Source: DASZCR01 sp035942915 (lineage in GTDB: Bacteria > Acidobacteriota > Blastocatellia > Pyrinomonadales > Pyrinomonadaceae). From it: 14,244 nt of DNA. The stretch covers positions 1 through 14,244 of the forward strand of contig DASZCR010000202.1 in NCBI GenBank assembly GCA_035942915.1, written 5' to 3'. The position numbers were made by a program, and so were the translations under genes. How positions within the stretch are numbered: position 1 is the stretch's first letter; every line of letters begins with the position of its first letter. Shown in pieces: positions 7,185 through 13,057 of this stretch. A model generated the notes under the pieces. The model worked only from the letters and a program-made list of their open reading frames with translations, had not been told where the DNA came from and did not search any database.

Positions 7185-8112
7185 GGTTTTTAAGGACTTC
7201 GTTCATCGCTCCCGTGCGGTAGCCATGCAAATCGAGGGTCACGTAGCGGAAGCCGAGGGCGCGAAAGCGTCGCGCGAGTTCGTCCGTCACCTCGCGCTTG
7301 AGCGCGCGTTCGAGTTCGGCGGGCGCGACTTCGAGCCGTACCAGTTCGTCATGATGCCGGACGCGAAACTCCCTGAAGCCGAGCGCGCGCATAATCTCTT
7401 CGCCACGGTCGACGGTTCTCAGCCGTTCGATGGTGACGGGCGTGCCGTAGGCGATGCGCGAAGACAGGCACGGGCTCGCAGGCTTGTCCCACGTCGGCAG
7501 TCCTGCGCGCAGGCTCAACTTGCGCACCTCGCGCTTGCTCATTCCAACCTCGACGAGCGGGCTGCGGACGCCGCGCTCGGCGGCGGCGGCGCGTCCCGGC
7601 CTGTAGTCGCCGAGGTCATCGGTCGTCGAGCCGTCAACGACGCACGCCAACGCGCGCGTCTCTGCGAGCGGCGCAAGCTTTGTGTAGAGTTCTGTCTTGC
7701 AGAAGTAGCAGCGGTCGGGTGCGTTGGCCTGATAACGCGGGTCGGCGGTCTCTGCGGTGGTGATTATCTCGTGGCGGAAGCCGAAGCGGCGTGCGAGCGC
7801 GATGGTCTCCTCGCGCTGGCGTTCGGCGAGGCTCGCCGACTCGCCCGTAACGCACAGAGCGCCGTCGCCCAGTTCCGCAGTCGCGACGTATGCGAGATAT
7901 GCGCTGTCAACGCCGCCGGAGTAGGCGACGAGGACGGAGCCTGTCTCGCGCAGCCACGCGCGCAACGCCTCCTCTTTCGCCAACGCCTCCTCTGAAACCG
8001 ACGCGGCGACGGACTCCCCGCACCCGGACGCTTCTTCCGCTACCAGACTGTTCAAGTCTCTTCGCACCCTTCGAGCCGGGTCGCGCGCGTCAGCAGTGGC
8101 GCTCGCCGACAC
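7174..8112 (-). CDS. larE: LarE, ATP-dependent sacrificial sulfur transferase (nickel-pincer nucleotide cofactor synthesis)
   Basis: A cytoplasmic PP-loop enzyme, 312 residues from GTG 8112. LarE activates pyridinium-3,5-biscarboxylic acid mononucleotide with ATP and inserts sulfur, making the cofactor of lactate racemase and related enzymes. Visible are the PP-loop SGGVDS (65-70), RCYFCK (C135, C138), DGSTTDDLGDYRPG, SPCLSSRIAYG (C215) and the C-terminal FRYVTLDLHGYRTGAMNEVL. In the single-Cys enzyme of Lactobacillus plantarum the Cys equivalent to C215 is sacrificed; here the extra CxxC gives the three-Cys set associated with [4Fe-4S]-dependent, catalytic LarE enzymes. The first 40 or so residues extend beyond the usual N-terminus and the start is weakly supported; downstream GTG or TTG starts (8067, 8055) are possible. 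The last codons and stop fall inside the heptamer repeat. No larA, larB or larC is nearby. Confidence 0.9.
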   Translation of the reverse strand: MSASATADARDPARRVRRDLNSLVAEEASGCGESVAASVSEEALAKEEALRAWLRETGSVLVAYSGGVDSAYLAYVATAELGDGALCVTGESASLAERQREETIALARRFGFRHEIITTAETADPRYQANAPDRCYFCKTELYTKLAPLAETRALACVVDGSTTDDLGDYRPGRAAAAERGVRSPLVEVGMSKREVRKLSLRAGLPTWDKPASPCLSSRIAYGTPVTIERLRTVDRGEEIMRALGFREFRVRHHDELVRLEVAPAELERALKREVTDELARRFRALGFRYVTLDLHGYRTGAMNEVLKNRDG

Positions 8113-8242
8113 TTCCGCTCGCAGTTAACGAGTGATGAAGTTTGATTAAGAATTGCTTCGGGGCCGCATGTTAGCAAGAGCCTTCTGGCGACGCAACCCG
8201 CAAGCGCCTTGAGGGCATCCATTTTCAGTCACGTTGCACGGC

Positions 8243-8273
8243 TTGGACGCTGCAACGGCCGACATGTTATATT
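8243..8273 (+). promoter_or_regulatory. Promoter candidate for the TPR-protein operon
   Basis: TTGGAC (8243-8248) and an extended -10, TG-T-TATATT (8265-8273), are separated by 19 bases (18 if TTATAT is taken). Transcription would start near 8280, leaving a leader of about 50 bases before ATG 8331 and excluding the in-frame TTG at 8274. The 218 bp between the divergent larE and TPR genes must hold both promoters; I see no equally good one for larE. Confidence 0.45.
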
Positions 8274-8330
8274 TTGCGCTCCGAAGTTTCTCGCGGCTCC
8301 TTGCTTCCGAAGGTGAAGCTGTTTTTCGTG

Positions 8331-9797
8331 ATGCCTTCTCGCCTCTACTCGCACGTCCTGATAAAAGGGTTGCTCATCGCGCTCGTCCTGCTCGTCGCGC
8401 CGTCGGTCGTACGCGCGCAGGGCGACGAGTTCGGCGACGACGCCGTTGACCCCTTCAAGCTCTTTCAGCAGGGGGAAAACCGTCTCGCACGCTTCCAGAA
8501 GACGCGCGAGACGCAAGACCTCGAAGAGGCGCTCGAATTCTACGAGGAGGCGGCACGCCTTAAACCGGAGTTCCCGGAAGCCGAATATCAGAGAGGCTAC
8601 ACGCTCGTCCTGCTCAATCGCGCTTCCGAAGGCGAGAAGGCTTATCGACGCGCCGCCGAGTTGCGTCCCGATTGGGCGCTGCCGCGCGCCTCGCTCGGAA
8701 GTCTGCTGGCGCGCACCGGACGCGAGCAGGAGGCCGAACCGCTGCTGCGGCGGGCGTTGGAATTGGACGGCGAAAATCTGACGGCGCTGGCCGCGCTGGC
8801 GGCTGTGCGGGGTCGCGCCGGAGACAAGGCGGAAGCGGTCAAGCTGTGGCGTCGTGCGACGGCCGTCGAAGAGCGTGCGCCGACGCTCTGGCTGGCGCGC
8901 GGCGCGGCCGAGCAGGAGGCGAAAGACCCTGCGGCGGCGGCCGAGAGTTTTTCGCGTGCGCTTGAACTCGAACCGCGCAACACGCAGGCGCGCCTGCGCC
9001 GCGCCGAAGCCTACCTCGACGCGGGCGACAAGAAGAGCGCGCTCACAGACCTGAGAAACCTGCAAGACCCTGCGCGCCGCGACACGCAACTCGCCATTGA
9101 CATCGCTGCGCTCTTCGACCGCGCAGGTCAGCGCGAAGAGGCGCGCGAGATTCTCAAATACGTGCCGGAAGAGGCCAAGCGCGATGCGCGCTTTACGCAG
9201 TTGGAGGCGGCGCTGACGCCCGTTAACTGCGACGACACGCCGGAGGCACGCGCCGCGCTCGAAAAGCTGCTCGCCAGTGAGCCGCGCAACGCCTCGCTGC
9301 TCTCCTGCCTCGGTCAACTCAACCGCAAGGCTGACCCGGAGAAGGCGCTCGAATACTTCCGCCGCGCGGCCGAGATTGAACCGCGCAACGTCTCCTACGC
9401 GACCGGCTATGCCGCCTCGCTCATTCAACTCCGCAGGTTTGCCCCGGCCGCCAACATCCTCAAGCAGGTTCTCGCCGTCGCGCCCGAAGACTACCCGGCG
9501 CACGCCAACTTCGCCACCGCCCTCTACGAGCTAAAGCTTTACAAACAGGCCATCGTGGAGTACGAATGGATTGCGCGCGCGCGACCAGACCTCGCCGTCG
9601 TCTACTATTTCATCGGCAGCGCACACGACCACCTCGGCGAATACCATGAGGCGCTCGCCGCCTACGAAACTTTTATCGCTCGTGCCGACGCAGCAACCAA
9701 TCAACTCGAAATCGAAAAGGTCAACCTGCGTCTGCCGACGTTGCGCAATCAAATCAAACGGGGAGAAGGAAAGAAAAAGGGGCGCGATGATAAGTAA
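8331..9797 (+). CDS. Secreted tetratricopeptide-repeat protein
   Basis: A 488-residue exported scaffold protein. ATG 8331 gives a good signal peptide (hydrophobic VLIKGLLIALVLLVAPSVV, cleavage near VRA-Q); the in-frame TTG at 8274 would bury it behind 19 residues and overlap the promoter candidate. From about residue 62 nearly to the end the chain is a run of TPR units with the typical W/Y-x-x-LG/A...Y...A...F-x-x-A-L-x-x-x-P pattern, for example LEEALEFYEEAARLKP, AEPLLRRALELD, AAESFSRALELEP, ALEYFRRAAEIEP and YHEALAAYETFI. The tail is highly basic (KKKGRDDK). No enzymatic domain is seen, so protein-protein contacts in the periplasm or envelope are inferred. It is the first gene of a probable four-gene unit and overlaps the next gene by 11 bp, suggesting translational coupling. 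Confidence 0.88.
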   Translation: MPSRLYSHVLIKGLLIALVLLVAPSVVRAQGDEFGDDAVDPFKLFQQGENRLARFQKTRETQDLEEALEFYEEAARLKPEFPEAEYQRGYTLVLLNRASEGEKAYRRAAELRPDWALPRASLGSLLARTGREQEAEPLLRRALELDGENLTALAALAAVRGRAGDKAEAVKLWRRATAVEERAPTLWLARGAAEQEAKDPAAAAESFSRALELEPRNTQARLRRAEAYLDAGDKKSALTDLRNLQDPARRDTQLAIDIAALFDRAGQREEAREILKYVPEEAKRDARFTQLEAALTPVNCDDTPEARAALEKLLASEPRNASLLSCLGQLNRKADPEKALEYFRRAAEIEPRNVSYATGYAASLIQLRRFAPAANILKQVLAVAPEDYPAHANFATALYELKLYKQAIVEYEWIARARPDLAVVYYFIGSAHDHLGEYHEALAAYETFIARADAATNQLEIEKVNLRLPTLRNQIKRGEGKKKGRDDK

Positions 9798-10449
9798 CAC
9801 ACGAGAGGTCGCCCACGAACGGTTCGGGCAGTCGCACGCGACGGCCGCGCGCACACTACTGTTGCTCGCCTGTTTGGTCTCAGCCGCCGCCGTCACTTAC
9901 GCGCAGCCGCAACAGTCGCAACCCTCCATCGCCACCGACGACCCTTCGCCGCCTCCCGTCCGTTACATCCCCGAAGACCTGCGACAGCAACTCTCTCTGG
10001 CGAAGGACGCGAGCGCGCGCAACAAGCTCAGCCTGCAACTCGCCGAAGAGAGTCTCCATCGTGCCGCGACGCACACGGCCTCGGAACGCTACGAAGCGGC
10101 CGGGCGCGAGTTGGGCGTCTATCAGGCCATCATCGAAGACGCCGTCCGCAACGTGAAGGAGAACGTCCGCAAGGACGGCAAGCGCCGCGACCTCTTCAAG
10201 CGCATGGAGTTGACCCTGCGCGCGCACATGCCGCGCATCGAAACCCTCAGACGCATCACTCCTTCCGAAGAAGCCGTCCACGTCAAAGCCTGCATGGAGT
10301 TCGTCCGCGAAGCACGCGTCGAGGCGCTCAACTCCTTCTATGACGATACGGTGATACGGATGCCGAAGGAGAGCGAGAGCGCCGGCAGTACGACCGACGG
10401 CAAAGGCTCTTCGCCCGACGCCTCCAAGAAGAAACCCGAACAACGTTAG
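9787..10449 (+). CDS. Small secreted helical protein, unknown function (paralogue A)
   Basis: A 220-residue protein I do not recognise. ATG 9787 lies within the last codons of the TPR gene, with AAGGGG a few bases upstream; the open frame upstream of it is only antiphase TPR-gene sequence. A hydrophobic stretch at residues 24-39 (LLLLACLVSAAAVTYA, then Q) after a fairly long polar start looks like a signal peptide. The mature part (about 58-195) is predicted mostly helical: DLRQQLSLAKDASARNKL, YQAIIEDAVRNVKENV, DLFKRMELTLRAHMPRIETL, EEAVHVKACMEFVREARVEAL. It ends in a Ser/Lys-rich low-complexity tail (SSPDASKKKPEQR). The order and spacing of helices match the next gene, so the two look like diverged duplicates. 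A role with the TPR protein in the envelope is inferred from overlap only. Confidence 0.8.
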   Translation: MISNTREVAHERFGQSHATAARTLLLLACLVSAAAVTYAQPQQSQPSIATDDPSPPPVRYIPEDLRQQLSLAKDASARNKLSLQLAEESLHRAATHTASERYEAAGRELGVYQAIIEDAVRNVKENVRKDGKRRDLFKRMELTLRAHMPRIETLRRITPSEEAVHVKACMEFVREARVEALNSFYDDTVIRMPKESESAGSTTDGKGSSPDASKKKPEQR

Positions 10450-10540
10450 AGACGAATCGGCCGCGTACGCAACCGATAAGCCATCGCGCACGAACGCGTG
10501 TTGATTCCCCATCAGCCTCGCTCTCATCCGAATCGAAGCC

Positions 10541-11128
10541 ATGAACACTTTTGCCTCGCGCCACAGATTCCCCGCGCTCTTCGTCGTTGCGCTCCTCCTC
10601 TCCTCTCTCACGGTCGCGCACGCCGCCGCTGCTGCTCCGCAACGCGAGCACCTCACGCCCGAAGAGATTGAGAAGGTGCGTGACAATCAGGAACTCGACA
10701 AGCGCATCGGCATCTTCATCCGCGCCGCCGAGCGTCGTTTCCTCGCCGTCACAGACCCGCAGCAGGCCGCCGCGCGCGCCCCCAAAGAGGCCGTCGAGTG
10801 GGGCGAACTCAAAGGCACGCGGACGCAACTGCTCGGAGACCTCTCGCGCATCCTCGACGAAGCCATCACCAACATCGACGACACGGCCGCGCGCATCCCT
10901 TCAAGTCCCCTCCTGAAAAAGTCTCTCAAGAAGTTGGCTGAGGCCGCGACGCGCTTCGCCGCCCCGCTCGACGCCCTGCGTACAACCTCGCAGGACGAAG
11001 CCGAACGCGAAGCCCTCGAACAGGCCATCGAACGCATCGAGGAGATTGTCGAAGCGGCCGGTAAACACCCCCTCGACGAAAAGGAAGATGAGTCGAAGGG
11101 CGACAAGAAGAAGAAGAACGGCCGCTAA
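10541..11128 (+). CDS. Small secreted helical protein, unknown function (paralogue B)
   Basis: A 195-residue protein of unknown function with a textbook signal peptide (FPALFVVALLLSSLTVAHA, then AAAAPQ). The mature protein is helical and charged: EEIEKVRDNQELDKRIGIF, LSRILDEAITNIDDTA, LLKKSLKKLAEAATRFAAPL, REALEQAIERIEEIVEAA, with a Lys/Glu/Asp tail (DDKKKKNGR-like). It has the same plan as the preceding protein, including an I-x-(E/D)-(E/D)-A-(V/I)-x-N-(V/I) segment in the second helix, a (D/P)L(F/L)K(R/K) helix start, and a short acidic turn before the last helix. The start is ATG 10541 with only GAAG just upstream as a weak ribosome site. It follows its neighbour by 91 bp with no terminator between, consistent with one operon. 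Confidence 0.82.
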   Translation: MNTFASRHRFPALFVVALLLSSLTVAHAAAAAPQREHLTPEEIEKVRDNQELDKRIGIFIRAAERRFLAVTDPQQAAARAPKEAVEWGELKGTRTQLLGDLSRILDEAITNIDDTAARIPSSPLLKKSLKKLAEAATRFAAPLDALRTTSQDEAEREALEQAIERIEEIVEAAGKHPLDEKEDESKGDKKKKNGR

Positions 11129-11175
11129 CGCCCGCGACGGCCGAACCCTGCGCCTCCTTTAAGCGTAAAAGAGAC

Positions 11176-11197
11176 CGGCGCGCGCGATGCCGCGCCG
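11176..11197. repeat. Small GC-rich inverted repeat before the zinc-ribbon gene
   Basis: CGGCGCG (11176-11182) and CGCGCCG (11191-11197) form a 7-bp stem around an 8-base loop in the 109-bp gap between two plus-strand genes. No T-run follows, so it is not an obvious terminator. It could be a weak attenuating or processing hairpin, or chance in GC-rich DNA. Confidence 0.3.
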
Positions 11198-11237
11198 AAC
11201 GACTCAAAGGTGAAAGGATTGTCGGAAGCGAAGTTTT

Positions 11238-11813
11238 ATGGATAACAGATACTACCCCGGCGTCGAGGCAGACACGCAGCAACTGCTCGTCGAGTTGCGT
11301 CAACTCTTCGACGCGGATGAGGGCTTCGAGGTGCAGACGATGCAGATTTCTGCGACGGCCGTCTTACAGGCGCGCAAGACCTCGACGCTGCGCGAGATGA
11401 CCGGGCTGTCGGCCGCGCTGACCATCAAGATTACGCCTGAACACGGCGGCACGCGCGTCGAAATCGGCATGCAGAAGTGGTTCGACAAGGCTGCGGTCGC
11501 CGCCGTCGCGCTCATCCTGTCGGTCGGTCTGCTCGCGGCGCTGCCCGCGCTCGGCGCTTACTGGCAACACAAGCTGACCGAAGACGCGTGGAAGATTATC
11601 GAGTCGCACATCGCGCGCAAGGCGGGCGGCTACGTGCCGCCGATGCCCGGTAGCTGCGGCACGTGCGGCTCCGTCGCCGTCGCAGGCTCGACCTTCTGCT
11701 CGACCTGCGGCGCAGACCTGCGCGTCGGCCGCTCGTGCGACTCCTGCGGCGCGCCCCAGAGAGACGCCTCCGCGCGCTACTGCAATCGCTGCGGTAAACC
11801 GCTCGCCGGTTGA
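11238..11813 (+). CDS. Membrane-anchored double zinc-ribbon protein
   Basis: A 191-residue protein. The N-terminal part (about 1-80) has an alpha/beta pattern (TQQLLVELRQLF, ISATAVLQARK, ALTIKITPEHGGTRVEIGM) followed by KWFDKAAVAAVALILSVGLL and a transmembrane segment (about 85-107). This N-terminal arrangement, ending in a G-x-x-KW-x-DKAA segment before the membrane helix, recurs in small uncharacterised bacterial membrane proteins. The C-terminal part holds four CxxC pairs (C140/C143, C154/C157, C167/C170, C182/C185), two zinc ribbons probably on the cytoplasmic side. Such ribbons usually mediate protein or nucleic-acid contacts. ATG 11238 has GGAAG upstream at a plausible distance. It is the last gene of the TPR unit, 109 bp after paralogue B; co-transcription is likely but unproven. 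Confidence 0.85.
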   Translation: MDNRYYPGVEADTQQLLVELRQLFDADEGFEVQTMQISATAVLQARKTSTLREMTGLSAALTIKITPEHGGTRVEIGMQKWFDKAAVAAVALILSVGLLAALPALGAYWQHKLTEDAWKIIESHIARKAGGYVPPMPGSCGTCGSVAVAGSTFCSTCGADLRVGRSCDSCGAPQRDASARYCNRCGKPLAG

Positions 11814-11839
11814 CGCCGGACATTAAACCCGGCCGCTCC

Positions 11840-11883
11840 TTTGCGGCTTTGCGTGAGATTAGATTGTCACGCAAAGCCGCAAA
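11840..11883. repeat. Perfect 17-bp inverted repeat between convergent genes
   Basis: TTTGCGGCTTTGCGTGA (11840-11856) and its exact reverse complement (11867-11883) flank a 10-base loop. The hairpin sits between the stop at 11813 (plus) and the stop at 11889 (minus), so it can serve as a bidirectional transcript end. No T-run follows on either strand. The words TTTGCGGC and TTTGCGTGA are of the type seen in dispersed repeats of other phyla, so a REP-like repeat is an alternative. Confidence 0.75.
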
Positions 11884-11888
11884 GCTAT

Positions 11889-12125
11889 TTAGGCGGGCGC
11901 GTCCGGCAGGTTCAGGTCGTTGGCACAGTCGCGGCAGAGCCAGACGATGACCTCTTTGGCGTCCGACCAGAAGAAGGCCGTCACGTTGCCGGAGATTTTC
12001 ATCGCCTTCGCGGCGCTGCGCAGTCTTTGTAGAGACTGCACGTAGGTTTCGCCTCGATAGAACTTGCCCGCCGCTCCTCTGTGGCGATGGACGCACTCGC
12101 GCTCGCGGTAACTCTGTTCGTTCAC
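11889..12125 (-). CDS. Small Cys-containing hypothetical protein
   Basis: A 78-residue product if GTG 12125 is the start (AGGG a few bases upstream); an in-frame TTG at 12233 would give 114 residues. Coding is supported by a strong G/C bias at third positions and a protein-like C-terminal half (SGNVTAFFWSDAKEVIVWLC, then RDCANDLNLPD). It contains a C-x-x-C pair (WLCRDCA) and a Cys-x-His in the N-terminal part (ECVHRHRG), so one metal site is possible. No family is recognised. It is convergent with the zinc-ribbon gene, its stop lying 5 bases from the 17-bp hairpin, and divergent from the response regulator. The product is probably cytoplasmic, with no signal peptide or membrane helix. Confidence 0.5.
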   Translation of the reverse strand: MNEQSYRERECVHRHRGAAGKFYRGETYVQSLQRLRSAAKAMKISGNVTAFFWSDAKEVIVWLCRDCANDLNLPDAPA

Positions 12126-12460
12126 CTTCCCTTTTGCCCTTTCAAGCACTACGGACGGTTCGAGAGCCGCGACGGCGCTGGAAAAAAACTGCACGCGCGG
12201 GTATGCTCTCTCGCCCGAAGTCTTCTTTATCAAAAATTTGGTGTGATTTTTCGAGGCCGTCTATGCCTCGTCTCGAAGGAGAGCGACGCCCGACCGACAG
12301 GCATCGCCAGATTTAAACCACAGACGCCACGCTCCAATCGTTGCGGTCTGATTGCATTGATATTATGTTGCAGACACGGAGGCTCGTCCGCCGTGTCGCG
12401 CATGTTAGATATGGTTCGCGCGTCGGCCGTGACCGAGTCCGGGAGGTCTCTATAGTCAAG
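12126..12460. other. Divergent intergenic region upstream of the small Cys protein and the response regulator
   Basis: These 335 bases separate two divergently transcribed genes. They include AT-rich tracts (around 12181-12250), a 6-bp inverted repeat CGAGGC/GCCTCG with a 7-base loop (12250-12268), and a better one, GACACGG (12373-12379) and CCGTGTC (12391-12397), whose interior GG/CC can also pair. No promoter stands out, although GGGAGG (12441-12446) and TATAGT (12451-12456) lie just before the response-regulator ATG. Frames extending through this region look like non-coding continuations. Confidence 0.55.
12373..12397. repeat. Inverted repeat upstream of the response regulator
   Basis: GACACGG and CCGTGTC are separated by 11 bases, of which GG (12381-12382) and CC (12388-12389) can extend the pairing after one mismatch. 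The element lies about 65 bp before the response-regulator start and could be an operator or leader hairpin. This is a structural observation only. Confidence 0.35.
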
Positions 12461-12847
12461 ATGGGTGAAAATCGCTCCCCCGATTTAAGAACCGTGCTGG
12501 TGGTCGAAGATTACGAAGACACGCGTCTCGCCATGCGCCTCTCGCTCGAAGAGCAGGGCTATCGCGTGCTCGAAGCCGAAAACGGCGAGCAGGCCGTCGC
12601 CCTCGCACGCCGCGAACGCCCCGACATTATCCTCATGGACTTGAGCCTGCCCGTGATGGACGGCCTCGACGCCGCACGCCACATCCGCGCTAGCCCTGAG
12701 ACGCGCGAGACCGTCATCGTCGCCGTCACCGCACACCTCGAAACAGACTACCGCACCAAAGCCCTCGCCGCAGGTTGCAACGCCTACGTCACCAAACCCA
12801 TCGACTTCGAATGGCTCGACGACCTGCTTAACAACCTTCTCCCCTGA
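12461..12847 (+). CDS. Stand-alone receiver-domain response regulator (CheY-like)
   Basis: A 128-residue protein consisting only of a REC domain, which accepts phosphate from a histidine kinase and signals by protein contacts. Conserved positions are present: acidic pair E16/D17 in VLVVEDYEDTR, phosphoacceptor D60 in IILMDLSLPVMDG, T90 in VAVTAH and K112 in YVTKP. The sequence most resembles CheY-like domains often described as polar-differentiation or DivK-type receivers. ATG 12461 begins at the domain; the frame open upstream to 12341 encodes nothing recognisable. GGGAGG lies 14 bases away, rather far, while TATAGT ends 4 bases before the ATG, so a leaderless transcript is conceivable. No kinase gene is adjacent, making this an orphan regulator. 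Confidence 0.92.
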   Translation: MGENRSPDLRTVLVVEDYEDTRLAMRLSLEEQGYRVLEAENGEQAVALARRERPDIILMDLSLPVMDGLDAARHIRASPETRETVIVAVTAHLETDYRTKALAAGCNAYVTKPIDFEWLDDLLNNLLP

Positions 12848-12889
12848 CATCTCTCGCCTTCGGGACTAAAAATTTTTCACTTTTTCCTG

Positions 12890-12903
12890 TTTCACGCGTG
12901 AAA
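12890..12903. promoter_or_regulatory. Perfect 14-bp palindrome upstream of the RecA-like gene, possible operator
   Basis: TTTCACGCGTGAAA is a perfect palindrome in an AT-rich patch between the response regulator and the ATPase gene. A further TTTTTCAC half-site lies 5' of it (12873-12880). A -10-like TATAGT (12932-12937) lies 28 bases downstream. The same half-site, spread by 6 bases, occurs in the hairpin at 5773-5796. A repressor or activator site is inferred; the regulator is unknown. Confidence 0.45.
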
Positions 12904-12931
12904 TGGTGTTCCATTCTCGCGCGGAACGTGC

Positions 12932-12937
12932 TATAGT
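12932..12937 (+). promoter_or_regulatory. Possible -10 element for the RecA-like ATPase gene
   Basis: TATAGT matches five of six consensus -10 positions. The -35 region at the proper distance (TTCCAT, 12909-12914) is poor, so activator help would be needed. GTTCC (12908-12912) and GGAAC (12923-12927) form an inverted repeat spanning the -35/spacer region. A transcript would carry a leader of about 114 bases. Confidence 0.3.
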
Positions 12938-13057
12938 CGCCGCCGTTCGACAAGAGCCGCGCCGTGTAGGAGTTGGCGGCGCGCAGTTAAAGTCGGCCGT
13001 CAAGGCCGCTTGCGTTGCAGCAGACACGCCAGAACCAATTTTTCAGGAGTAGAGACG

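Noticed and set aside
8229..9503. A 424-codon minus-strand open frame opposite the TPR gene
   Set aside because: The plus strand encodes regular TPR units with a signal peptide. The antisense product is Arg/Leu-rich and featureless.
12341..12460. N-terminal extension of the response regulator
   Set aside because: The 40 extra residues are Arg/Val-rich, precede the receiver fold without any motif and have no better ribosome site than ATG 12461.
12908..12927. GTTCC-N10-GGAAC as a LexA (SOS) box
   Set aside because: Its spacing and core do not match the GAAC-N4-GTTC, CTG-N10-CAG or GTTC-N7-GTTC types, so no SOS assignment is justified.
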